Assembly (NCBI GenBank): GCA_017630115.1
Contig: JAGBVY010000041.1
Location: 1 to 15,199 of the forward strand
DNA from: Tidjanibacter sp.
GTDB lineage: Bacteria; Bacteroidota; Bacteroidia; Bacteroidales; Rikenellaceae
Length of the DNA stretch: 15,199 nucleotides
Reading direction: 5' to 3'
Positions 1 through 6,980 of this stretch are shown here, in pieces. Positions within the stretch are counted from its first letter, which is position 1. Each line of letters begins with the position of its first letter. Both the position numbers and the translations under genes were made by a program. Under the pieces are notes generated by a model, which saw nothing but the letters and a program-made list of their open reading frames with translations, searched no databases and had not been told where the DNA came from.

Positions 1-2
1 AG

Positions 3-734
3 AATATCAACACACAGACCTATGCTATCGAGCGTGGAGGTATGTAGGCTGCCGACTTGGTAATGGCGGTAAGTAACCTAACGCGTAATATTGTTATTAA
101 TAAATATGGTATCCCAGCCGAGAAGGTTATGACGGTGCACAACGCCGTACGTTTCGCCGAGGGAAATCAGGAGGAGGAAGAGCGTGGCGTGAAGGACAAG
201 ATTGTTACCTTCCTCGGACGTATCACCTACCAGAAAGGCCCCGACTACTTTGTGGAGGCGGCTGCCAAAGTGCTCAAACGAACCCAGAATGTGAGGTTTG
301 TGATGGCAGGCAGCGGTGATATGATGAACCACGTTATCCGCCGTGTGGCAAGGTTGGGTATTGCCGACAAGTTCCACTTTACGGGCTTCCTGAGGGGTGC
401 CGATGTGCAGAAGATGTTTGCACTGAGCGATGTGTATGTGATGCCTTCGGTGAGTGAGCCCTTCGGTATTTCGCCTTTGGAGGCTATGAAGTCCAACGTT
501 CCTACGATTATCTCCAAACAATCGGGTGTGGCCGAGGTACTCGACTACGCCGTGAAGGTGGATTATTGGGATGTTGATGCAATGGCCGATGCTATTTATG
601 GTTTGGTTACCTATCCCGCTCTGGGCCAGTTGTTTGCACGCAAGGGCTTGGAGGAGGTTACGGGCCTTAAATGGAACAATGCAGCCGCTAAGATTAAGGC
701 CGGCTACGAGCGAGTGATAAATGAGAATAAATAA
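3..734 (+). CDS. GT4-type glycosyltransferase, 5'-partial, interrupted by an in-frame TAG (probably broken)
   Basis: This is the C-terminal half of a GT-B fold glycosyltransferase; the N-terminal half lies left of the window. The GT4-type donor-binding signature EPFGISPLE (E-x7-E) is seen with the two Glu codons at 456-458 and 480-482, preceded by VHNAV and FLGRITYQKG segments typical of GT4/GT5 enzymes. The frame is open from position 3 (NINTQTYAIERGGM), hits TAG at 45-47, and continues in the same frame as AADLVMAVSNLTRN, a region that reads straight through in relatives. TTG 57 or ATG 63 could only restart a protein lacking the acceptor domain, so neither is a convincing start. The gene ends 15 bp before the GH57 gene and is presumably in its operon. 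In Bacteroides, a similar glycosyltransferase lies beside a GH57 enzyme in a glycogen-related cluster, so a role in alpha-glucan synthesis is inferred. It is either a recent pseudogene or a sequencing/assembly error. Confidence 0.8.
45..47 (+). other. In-frame TAG nonsense codon in the glycosyltransferase
   Basis: The frame read from position 3 gives IERGGM, then TAG at 45-47, then AADLVMAVSN. Relatives usually have an acidic residue here (GME-x-AD), so a single G-to-T change turning GAG into TAG would explain it. The GH57, yhhN, comF, metG and ilvE genes in this window all end in TAG, so general TAG recoding is unlikely. Confidence 0.8.
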
Positions 735-749
735 AAAAGCACAATAGAT

Positions 750-2054
750 ATGAAAACAGTATGCCTATACTTTCAGGTTCACCAACCCCTGAGACTTAAA
801 ACTTACAGGTTCTTCAATATGGGTAAGGACCACAACTATCTCGACGTTTCGGCCAACCGCTCGATTATGCAGCGTGTGGCAGCTGAGTGCTATCTGCCAA
901 TGAACAACCTCCTGCTGAGGCTCATCCGCGAGAATGAGGGCGCTTTCAAGGTGACTTTCTCCATCTCGGGCTTGGCTATCGAGCAGTTCCGTAGCTACAC
1001 CCCTGAGGTTTTGGACAGCTTCCGCGAGCTGGCTGCAACGGGATGTGTGGAGTTTTTGGCCGAGAGCTACTCCCACTCGCTCTCGTCACTCATCTCTCCC
1101 GAGGAGTTTAAGCGCGAGGTTGATGCTCACGTTGAACTTATCAAGAGCGAGTTTGGCTATACCCCCACCTCGTTCCGCAATACGGAGCTTATCTACTCCG
1201 ACCAGATTGGCGAGCAGGTAGCAGCAATGGGATTTAAGGCAATGTTGGCTGAGGGCGCCCGCCACGTCTTGGGTTGGAAGAGCCCCAACTTTGTCTATGC
1301 CAACGCTTTGGACCAGAAGCTCAGAGTGCTGTTGCGTAACTACAAACTCAGCGACGATATCGCTTTCCGCTTCTCCAATCAGGGCTGGGGCGAGTGGCCT
1401 CTGACGGCAGATAAGTATGCAGGTTGGATTGCCGACGACAATACTACCGGCGAGGTGGTCAATCTCTTTATGGACTACGAAACCTTTGGTGAGCACCAGA
1501 AGTCGTCGTGTGGTATCTTTGATTTTGTGGCCGCTCTGCCCAAGGCAATGCTATCGACAGGCGCATTGCGATTTGGCACTGTGACCGAGACTGCTGCTGA
1601 GAATCAACCCACTGGTGTTCTCTACTGTACTCACGCAATGTCGTGGGCCGATGAGGAGAGGGACGTTACGGCTTGGCTTGGTAATGAGTTGCAGAACGAG
1701 GCCTTCGGCAAACTCTATGGCTTGCAGGAGAAGGTGCACGCACTCAACTTGCCCGACTTCAACTATGTATGGAATTTTATGAAGGCATCCGACCACTTCT
1801 ACTATATGGCAACCAAGTGGTTCTCGGACGGCGACGTACATAGCTACTTCAATCCCTACGACTCGGCCTACAATGCCTTTATCAACTATATGAACGTACT
1901 GAGCGATTTCTCCAACGAGCTCGACTTGGCTATGGCTGAGCAGGGTGCTACCGAGCAGGAGAAGCCCGCCGAGCAGGAGAAGCCCGCACGCAAGTGCGCC
2001 CCTAAGAAGGCCCCTGCCAAGAAGGCTCCTGCAAAGAAGAGTACCAAGAAATAG
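750..2054 (+). CDS. Glycoside hydrolase family 57 (alpha-amylase / alpha-glucanotransferase type)
   Basis: A 434-residue cytoplasmic enzyme with no signal peptide, predicted to hydrolyse or rearrange alpha-1,4-glucans such as glycogen. GH57 conserved regions appear in order: HQP at residues 11-13, the ESYSHS segment at 105-110, FRNTE with candidate nucleophile E146, MDYETFGEH at 241-249 with candidate acid/base D242, and TKWFSDGDVHSYF near the end of the catalytic part. The start ATG is supported because the protein opens directly into the first conserved strand. Residues 402-434 form a low-complexity tail: two EQEKPA repeats, then KKAPAKKAPAKK. The gene follows the glycosyltransferase after 15 bp, with no promoter between, and is closed by the terminator at 2076-2118. 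The family is secure. The exact activity (amylase, 4-alpha-glucanotransferase or branching) cannot be told from sequence. Confidence 0.93.
   Translation: MKTVCLYFQVHQPLRLKTYRFFNMGKDHNYLDVSANRSIMQRVAAECYLPMNNLLLRLIRENEGAFKVTFSISGLAIEQFRSYTPEVLDSFRELAATGCVEFLAESYSHSLSSLISPEEFKREVDAHVELIKSEFGYTPTSFRNTELIYSDQIGEQVAAMGFKAMLAEGARHVLGWKSPNFVYANALDQKLRVLLRNYKLSDDIAFRFSNQGWGEWPLTADKYAGWIADDNTTGEVVNLFMDYETFGEHQKSSCGIFDFVAALPKAMLSTGALRFGTVTETAAENQPTGVLYCTHAMSWADEERDVTAWLGNELQNEAFGKLYGLQEKVHALNLPDFNYVWNFMKASDHFYYMATKWFSDGDVHSYFNPYDSAYNAFINYMNVLSDFSNELDLAMAEQGATEQEKPAEQEKPARKCAPKKAPAKKAPAKKSTKK
1953..2051 (+). repeat. Tandem repeats encoding the Glu/Lys/Pro/Ala tail of the GH57 protein
   Basis: An 18-bp unit encoding EQEKPA occurs twice in tandem at 1953-1970 and 1971-1988, differing only in the last base. 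A lysine-rich stretch of K-K-A-P-A units follows up to the stop codon at 2052. This is a compositionally distinct extension after the catalytic domain, resembling the basic tails of H1-like or HU-like proteins. Confidence 0.85.
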
Positions 2055-2075
2055 GACTTTGTAGAGTAATTGTAG

Positions 2076-2118
2076 AACACAACTTGGGTGCAAGAGTTGC
2101 CCAAGTTGTGTTTTTTTT
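2076..2118 (+). terminator. Intrinsic terminator after the GH57 gene
   Basis: A perfect 13-bp stem pairs AACACAACTTGGG (2076-2088) with its complement at 2100-2112 around an 11-nt loop. A run of eight T follows at 2111-2118. It lies 21 bp after the GH57 stop codon. Confidence 0.93.
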
Positions 2119-2128
2119 ACTACCTTTG
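2097..2128 (+). promoter_or_regulatory. Candidate promoter for the YhhN-family gene
   Basis: TACCTTTG at 2121-2128 fits the Bacteroidota -7 consensus TAnnTTTG. A GTTG near 2096-2099, inside the terminator loop and stem, could be the -33 element at a 21-nt spacing, but that half is weak. Transcription would begin about 2133-2136, on or next to the start codon. Confidence 0.55.
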
Positions 2129-2135
2129 TATGGGT

Positions 2136-2768
2136 ATGAAAACGAATTACAATCGTAATCTTTGGCTTAGGTGGGGCGTGCCGGCGCTCTATCTGGTGCT
2201 CTGTGGACTCTACTTTTCGCCCATTGCAACCCCCTATAAACTCACCTATCCGCTCTTGTGGCTTACTTGTGCATCGCTCTTTTGCCGCAGACCAATCTTT
2301 ACGTTAGCACTGATATTCTCAGCCTTGGGCGATTGGTTTGGAGCTACGGGCGGACTGATATGGCAGATTGGTGCTTTTGCTTTGGCGCAACTCTGCTACC
2401 TACTGCTTTTGCTACACCGTAGGGAGGGTAGGGTGACTTTGTGGAGGGTGGTTGCTGCTGCGTTGGTGCCTATGGCTCTGATGGTTGCGACCATCTGTCG
2501 CTTTGTTCCGGCTATTGACGAAGGTGTCGTTAAGGTGGGTGTGGTTGTCTATGCACTGCTGATTGGCTCAATGGCTACCGTAGCCTTGCTCTCGAAGAGT
2601 TGGCTCATTGGTGGGGGTGCGGTGCTGTTTATGCTCTCCGATTTTCTGCTTGCTCAACAGATTTTCGTCACCTCCAACCCTCTGCTACTCAATGTATCGC
2701 TTGCGCTCTATTTTGCAGGTCAGCTACTCTTGTGGGTGGGGCTTTACATTGGAGAAAAAAGGAGGTAG
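2136..2768 (+). CDS. YhhN/TMEM86 family membrane protein (lysoplasmalogenase-like)
   Basis: A hydrophobic protein of about 210 residues with roughly seven or eight membrane segments and short charged loops. Family-typical features are the GDWFG segment after the third helix, FMLSDFLLA near residue 165, and a final helix ending in YIGEKRR. Characterised eukaryotic TMEM86 members and some bacterial YhhN relatives cleave vinyl-ether lysophospholipids. Here that activity is only inferred from family membership. ATG 2130 and ATG 2136 are both in frame. I chose 2136 because the candidate -7 box ends at 2128, making 2136 the first ATG downstream of the expected transcription start. The open frame also runs back to a GTG at 2088, but that lies inside the terminator. 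The stop codon overlaps the shared terminator with comF. Confidence 0.85.
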   Translation: MKTNYNRNLWLRWGVPALYLVLCGLYFSPIATPYKLTYPLLWLTCASLFCRRPIFTLALIFSALGDWFGATGGLIWQIGAFALAQLCYLLLLLHRREGRVTLWRVVAAALVPMALMVATICRFVPAIDEGVVKVGVVVYALLIGSMATVALLSKSWLIGGGAVLFMLSDFLLAQQIFVTSNPLLLNVSLALYFAGQLLLWVGLYIGEKRR

Positions 2769-2779
2769 GCCCTCCTTTT
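2757..2779. terminator. Bidirectional terminator between yhhN and comF
   Basis: A perfect 9-bp stem pairs AAAAGGAGG (2757-2765) with CCTCCTTTT (2771-2779) around a 5-nt loop. The + strand ends in four T. The - strand reads into six T. The left arm overlaps the yhhN stop codon and the right arm ends 5 bp from the comF stop, so it serves both converging genes. Confidence 0.8.
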
Positions 2780-2784
2780 GTTGT

Positions 2785-3480
2785 CTATACGGCTTTGGCT
2801 GTGGCAAATACAGCTATGCTGATTTTCGCATTGGGGCAGGCCTTTTTGATGGCCGAGGCGCAAGAGAGTATGGTTGCTCCCGAGGTTAGTACGTCGTCGA
2901 TGAGGAGTATGTGTTTGCCCTCAAACTTCTCGGGCGCAGTCAGGCGAAATATGTCGGCCACATTGTCCCACCTTTCGTCGCGATGTTTGAGTGTCTGGCT
3001 CGGATTGTTGGTGTGGCGCACAAGGGTGCGACTATCCAGTGGGCGTGAGAGCGCTTCGGCAACCCCCTCGGCTATGTATTCGGCCTGATTGTATCCTCGG
3101 CGTAACTTCTTGACAACGTGGAGCGGTACGGGCACAACCACATCTACGTCGTAGAACAATCCCCCTGCGGCAAGCTCTCCTCCCAACCACTGACCCGCTT
3201 CAAGGGCCTCGCGCCAACACCCCTCATATTTGAATTCATAGACCAAGTTGCGCCAGCCACTCTGACGTGGAAACTCCACAAGGGCAGCAGCGTGCTCTAT
3301 GGGCTGCATCTCGCGCAACCTATCGAGCAGTCCGTTGTGGGCTTTGTGAGGGTGGTCCGTAAGGGGAGCCGAGGCTCTGCATAGGGTGCAGACAAGCCTC
3401 TCGCCTTCGGCGAGTTGTTTGCCACATACGGGGCAGATGCGCGGAACAAATAGGTGGAAAATATTGCCAAGTAGGCCCAT
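2785..3480 (-). CDS. comF: ComF family phosphoribosyltransferase-like protein
   Basis: A 231-residue double-zinc-finger/PRTase protein of the ComF/ComFC family, which acts in handling incoming single-stranded DNA during natural transformation. An N-terminal four-cysteine zinc site is seen (C16, C19, C31, C34). The central VVPVPLH and RRGYNQAE motifs follow, then a type I PRTase loop, LIDDVLTSGAT, with D195-D196. The length matches the family. It starts 39 bp after the priA stop on the same strand with no promoter between, so it is probably co-transcribed with priA. It converges on yhhN at the terminator 2757-2779. The family is certain. Whether this organism is transformable is unknown. Confidence 0.93.
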   Translation of the reverse strand: MGLLGNIFHLFVPRICPVCGKQLAEGERLVCTLCRASAPLTDHPHKAHNGLLDRLREMQPIEHAAALVEFPRQSGWRNLVYEFKYEGCWREALEAGQWLGGELAAGGLFYDVDVVVPVPLHVVKKLRRGYNQAEYIAEGVAEALSRPLDSRTLVRHTNNPSQTLKHRDERWDNVADIFRLTAPEKFEGKHILLIDDVLTSGATILSCASAIKKACPNAKISIAVFATAKAV

Positions 3481-3519
3481 AGGAGAAGGTTGTGTGCTTG
3501 GATGTGGGTGGGCATCTGG

Positions 3520-5787
3520 TTACTGAGGGTCGATGTTGATGCTTACGGCTATGCGTCGGAAAAATTGGTCTTTGCCAAACTTCCTTAGGGCCTCGGCAAT
3601 GAGCACCTTGCTATCGGCAGGCGAGCTTCCTCGCTCAATACGAATCATAATCTCCATAATGTAGGTCTGGGCAATGTGGCCCACAGCAGGAACGTGTGCA
3701 TCGGTCACGCCACGTCCAAGCAGCGCTCGTAGCTCTGCCGAGAGGGCTCTCGCTCCACGAGCAAGCAACTCGGGGGAGGTGTGTTTGAGTGTTAGCACCA
3801 CCAAACGTGTGAAGGGTGGGTAGCCAAATGCCTTGCGGTCGCTGAGCTGAGTCATAGCCATAGCCCTATAATCGCCTCGTGCGGCCTGCACGATTGTGGG
3901 GTTTTGTGGTTGGGCGGTTTGGATTATGGTGTGGCCCTGATTGTCGGTGCGACCCGAGCGACCCGTAATCTGCACAATGGTCTGGAATGTTCGCTCCTCG
4001 GCCCTAAAATCGGGACGACAGAGTAGGTTGTCGGCATTGAGTACTCCAACAACCGACACGCCGGCGAAGTCGAAACCCTTGGTAATCATCTGTGTGCCAA
4101 CGAGTATGTCGCTCTCGCCACGCTCGAAAGCACCAACAACACTCCTCAGACGTCCGGGCGAGGCGGCTACGTCGCCATCGAGCCTCGCCACGCGAGCCTC
4201 GGGGTAGAGCTGGGCCACACTCTCCTCTATTTTCTCTGTGCCAAATCCTTGTGGTAGAGGCTCACCCTTGTGGCACGAGGGGCACGAGGTGGGGGCTTCT
4301 GTGGCATAGCCGCAGAGGTTGCATCGTAGCTGAGAGCCTTTTTTGTAGTAGGTGAGCGTCACACCACACTGCGGACAGCGGGCGCTCCACCCACACGAAG
4401 GGCACTCAATATAGGGGGCAAAACCGCGTCTATTCTGAAAGAGCATCACCTGTCGGTGGTCGGCAAGGGCGGTGTCGATAGCGTCGCGTAACTCTTTGCC
4501 TAAGTGACCTTTACGTTCGCCACGCTGGGCGCTCTTTATGGTGTCGGATATGGTTACTTGTGGTAGCTGACCCTCGCCATAGCGCTCGCCGAGCCAGACG
4601 TAGCCGTAGCGACCAATGTAGGCGTTGTGGAAACTCTCCAACGAAGGGGTTGCGCTACCCAAGAGGCACTTTGCGCCGAGGTTGTGGGCCATCCACACTG
4701 CCACATCGCGTGCCGAAAAACGAGGTGCAGGGTCGTTCTGCTTAAAGCTCGCATCGTGCTCCTCATCGACAATGATGAGTTGCAGGTTGTTCAGCGGTAG
4801 CAGTATGGCCGAGCGAGTGCCAACAACAATCTCGCCCCCCTCGGAGCGACTCAGTTTTATGTACATCTCGGTGCGGGCACGAGCCGTCAGGCCTGAGTGG
4901 TAGATTGTCAGTCCGTCGCCAAAGGCCACCCTCAGGCGCGAGATAAGTTGCTCCGTCAGAGCGAGTTCGGGTATGAGGTAGAGCACCGAGCCACCCGCTC
5001 GCAACACTTGGTCGGCAAGATATATGTAGAGCTCTGTCTTGCCGCTCGAAGTGATGCCGTGCAGAAGGGTGGTGTTGTGTCGCTCGAAACAAGAGCCTAT
5101 GGAGTCTAAGGCCTTTTGTTGTGCCTCGGAGAGGGTTGCTTTGCGTGTTAGTCGCGCTGCAAGGTAGTGGGGTGTGCGCTCACGAGAGGTAAGCTCCAAG
5201 ATGCCACTCTCCACCAACTTCATTACCACGCTCCACGAGGCCTGAAACATCGAACGAGGTACTTCGCCCTCGAAAACGTGCTCCTCGCCCAAAGCCTCGC
5301 AAAACTCCATCATAGCGGCATATTGAGCCTTACGACGGGGCAGGAGCGAGTCGAGAGCTTGGTTGAGTTGCTCGGTGGTGTGGATTGTGGGCGAGAGCGA
5401 GAGCACCTGCTCACGTCCGAGCGAGAAAATCTGCTGCGAAAAGAGGTCGTCGTCGGTGGCGGAAGGTTTTAGTAGCGACGGCAGGGCCGCACGCATAACC
5501 TCGCCAATGGTACACATATAGTAACCCGCAATCCACTCCCATAGGGCAAGTTGCTCCACGCTGGCCAAAGGCTCCGAGCGAACAATCGAGCCGATGGGAC
5601 GTATGCGCTTGTAGGGAGGAGTGTTGTGGTGCAGACGGCAGACAATGGCTGTGTAGAGCTTCTGCTTACCCAAGGGCACTGCCACACCCGACCCCACGTT
5701 GATAGTATCGCACAACTCATCGGGTACTACAAACGTCAGCGTTGGTAGGGCCAGAGGAAGGATTACATCAGCATAGAGTTGCTCCAT
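3520..5787 (-). CDS. priA: Primosomal protein N' (replication restart helicase PriA)
   Basis: PriA is a superfamily 2 3'-to-5' helicase that recognises stalled forks and starts reloading of the replicative helicase. In the 755-residue protein, an N-terminal DNA-binding domain is followed by Walker A GITSSGKTE (K250), the DEEH box (341-344), GSATPSLES, and an eight-cysteine zinc module (C462 to C505) beginning CPSCGWSARCPQCG. The helicase motifs VGTQMITKGFDF and QITGRSGR come next, then the C-terminal domain. I chose ATG 5787 (MEQLYADVILPLALP) because this is the normal PriA beginning. The open frame extends 19 codons further to a TTG at 5844 with a non-conserved sequence. ComF follows 39 bp downstream. 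The length is close to the family norm and all expected motifs are present. Confidence 0.96.
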   Translation of the reverse strand: MEQLYADVILPLALPTLTFVVPDELCDTINVGSGVAVPLGKQKLYTAIVCRLHHNTPPYKRIRPIGSIVRSEPLASVEQLALWEWIAGYYMCTIGEVMRAALPSLLKPSATDDDLFSQQIFSLGREQVLSLSPTIHTTEQLNQALDSLLPRRKAQYAAMMEFCEALGEEHVFEGEVPRSMFQASWSVVMKLVESGILELTSRERTPHYLAARLTRKATLSEAQQKALDSIGSCFERHNTTLLHGITSSGKTELYIYLADQVLRAGGSVLYLIPELALTEQLISRLRVAFGDGLTIYHSGLTARARTEMYIKLSRSEGGEIVVGTRSAILLPLNNLQLIIVDEEHDASFKQNDPAPRFSARDVAVWMAHNLGAKCLLGSATPSLESFHNAYIGRYGYVWLGERYGEGQLPQVTISDTIKSAQRGERKGHLGKELRDAIDTALADHRQVMLFQNRRGFAPYIECPSCGWSARCPQCGVTLTYYKKGSQLRCNLCGYATEAPTSCPSCHKGEPLPQGFGTEKIEESVAQLYPEARVARLDGDVAASPGRLRSVVGAFERGESDILVGTQMITKGFDFAGVSVVGVLNADNLLCRPDFRAEERTFQTIVQITGRSGRTDNQGHTIIQTAQPQNPTIVQAARGDYRAMAMTQLSDRKAFGYPPFTRLVVLTLKHTSPELLARGARALSAELRALLGRGVTDAHVPAVGHIAQTYIMEIMIRIERGSSPADSKVLIAEALRKFGKDQFFRRIAVSINIDPQ

Positions 5788-5826
5788 ATTATGCGGGGTC
5801 TTTGGGGGTCTGAAAAGCTTGCTTGC

Positions 5827-5843
5827 TGTCCTCGTAGAGGACA
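5827..5843 (-). other. Small hairpin in the priA leader
   Basis: A perfect 7-bp inverted repeat pairs TGTCCTC (5827-5833) with GAGGACA (5837-5843) around a GTA loop, about 40 bp upstream of the priA start. There is no U-tract in the right place for a terminator. It could be a leader structure or a protein site, but no function can be assigned. Confidence 0.4.
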
Positions 5844-5883
5844 AATAAAACTATTTTGCCCCCTTGGGGTAAACAATTCTTTA

Positions 5884-5891
5884 CAAAAATA
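5884..5891 (-). promoter_or_regulatory. Candidate -7 box for priA-comF
   Basis: On the - strand this reads TATTTTTG, a full match to TAnnTTTG. No convincing -33 element is found at the expected distance, and the region is AT-rich, so a chance match is possible. If used, it gives a leader of about 90 nt that contains the 5827-5843 hairpin. Confidence 0.35.
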
Positions 5892-5914
5892 GATAAAAAT
5901 CGGGAAAAAGGTTG

Positions 5915-5922
5915 TACCTTCG
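5915..5922 (+). promoter_or_regulatory. Candidate -7 box for the YitT-family gene
   Basis: TACCTTCG differs from TAnnTTTG at one position and lies 24 bp before the start codon at 5947. There is no clear TTTG -33 element. Together with 5884-5891 on the other strand it would form the divergent priA/yitT promoter region. Confidence 0.4.
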
Positions 5923-5946
5923 TGACGAAATATAAAGTTTAATGAA

Positions 5947-6906
5947 ATGAAACTCTTAAAACCTACCTTCGGGGGTATTGTGACTTGGGTCAAAGACCTC
6001 CTTTTGATTACGATTGGCGTGGCAATCTATGCCTTTGCTTGGACTGGAATTATCAACCCTGCCAACGGTATGGGTGGCGGTGCAACCGGTTTTGCTCGTC
6101 TGGTGTGTGAGCTTACCGGCGGTATTGATGGTGGCGGTGTGCCCATCGGTGTGACCTTCTTTATCTTCAACGCCGTATTCCTGATTATATGCGTGCTGCT
6201 GCTGGGCGCTAAGTTTGGTATCAAGACCATCTATGCAATCTTGATGACTTCGGTGTTGATGACCTTGTTTGAGGGTATTTTGCCCCACGAGGGTATCTTC
6301 CCCGCATTGTCTCAGGACAAACTCCTATCCTCTATCCTTGGTGGTATAGTTATGGGTATCGGCGTGGCCAGCTGCTTGCTTATGGGTGGCTCGACTGGTG
6401 GTAGCGACCTGATTGCAATGATTGTTACAAGGTACTTAAACCTGAGCTATTCGCAGGTTGTGGTATTTGTCGATATTTTCATTATCGGCTCCTCCTACTT
6501 TGTGTTTGGTGGCGACATTATGATTACAATCTACGGTTTTATTACTACGGCAGTCTTTGGCTATGCGAGCAATATGGTGCTCTCGGGCGACAAACAGTCA
6601 TTGCAGATTTTCGTCTTCTCGAAGGACTACGACGCTATTGCCGACGTGGTTTCCAATAGGTTGGAGCGTGGTGTGACCCTGCTCAATGGTACGGGCTACT
6701 ACTCCAAGAAGGATGTGAAGATTGTGATGATTGTATGCCGTAAGAATGAGCTCGGTATGATGATGAGGGCTATTAAGGGCGTAGATAGCCAGGCCTTCAT
6801 CTCGGTGGCCAACGTTATGGGTGTCTATGGCGAGGGCTTCGATAAGTATAAAATCGCAGGCAAGAAGGAGCTGAAAGCTGTGAAGAAGACCGAGGGTATC
6901 ATCTAA
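5947..6906 (+). CDS. YitT family membrane protein with C-terminal DUF2179 domain
   Basis: A 319-residue protein in two parts. Residues about 10-215 hold five or six membrane helices with glycine-rich turns (NPANGMGGGATG near 36-47 and MGGSTGGSDL near 145-154) characteristic of the YitT/DUF161 membrane domain. Residues about 220-310 are the soluble DUF2179 domain, including NGTGYYSKKDVK and AFISVANVMGVYGEGF. Family members are widespread and their transport substrate is not established, so no function is claimed. The gene is divergent from priA and lies 74 bp before metG with no terminator between. A short inverted repeat at 6920-6940 has no U-tract. Read-through into metG is therefore likely. 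Confidence 0.92.
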   Translation: MKLLKPTFGGIVTWVKDLLLITIGVAIYAFAWTGIINPANGMGGGATGFARLVCELTGGIDGGGVPIGVTFFIFNAVFLIICVLLLGAKFGIKTIYAILMTSVLMTLFEGILPHEGIFPALSQDKLLSSILGGIVMGIGVASCLLMGGSTGGSDLIAMIVTRYLNLSYSQVVVFVDIFIIGSSYFVFGGDIMITIYGFITTAVFGYASNMVLSGDKQSLQIFVFSKDYDAIADVVSNRLERGVTLLNGTGYYSKKDVKIVMIVCRKNELGMMMRAIKGVDSQAFISVANVMGVYGEGFDKYKIAGKKELKAVKKTEGII

Positions 6907-6911
6907 TTTTG
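6904..6911 (+). promoter_or_regulatory. Weak candidate -7 box for metG
   Basis: TAATTTTG matches TAnnTTTG and overlaps the yitT stop codon, about 70 bp before metG. No TTTG -33 element is visible upstream within the yitT coding sequence, so this is a suggestion only. Confidence 0.25.
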
Positions 6912-6980
6912 CGGATGTGTCTCTTGGCAAACAAAAGAGAGTTAGTTAGGTAAATAAGAGCAAAACAGAGATAAACGACA

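Noticed and set aside
45..47. TAG as a recoded sense codon
   Set aside because: Several intact genes in the window (GH57, yhhN, comF, metG, ilvE) terminate with TAG, so a genome-wide reassignment is not supported.
5788..5844. N-terminal extension of PriA to a TTG start
   Set aside because: The extra 19 residues are unlike PriA N-termini and the normal family beginning starts at ATG 5787.
6920..6940. Inverted repeat TCTCTT/AAGAGA between yitT and metG as a terminator
   Set aside because: Only 6 AT-rich pairs, a 9-nt loop and no U-tract follow.
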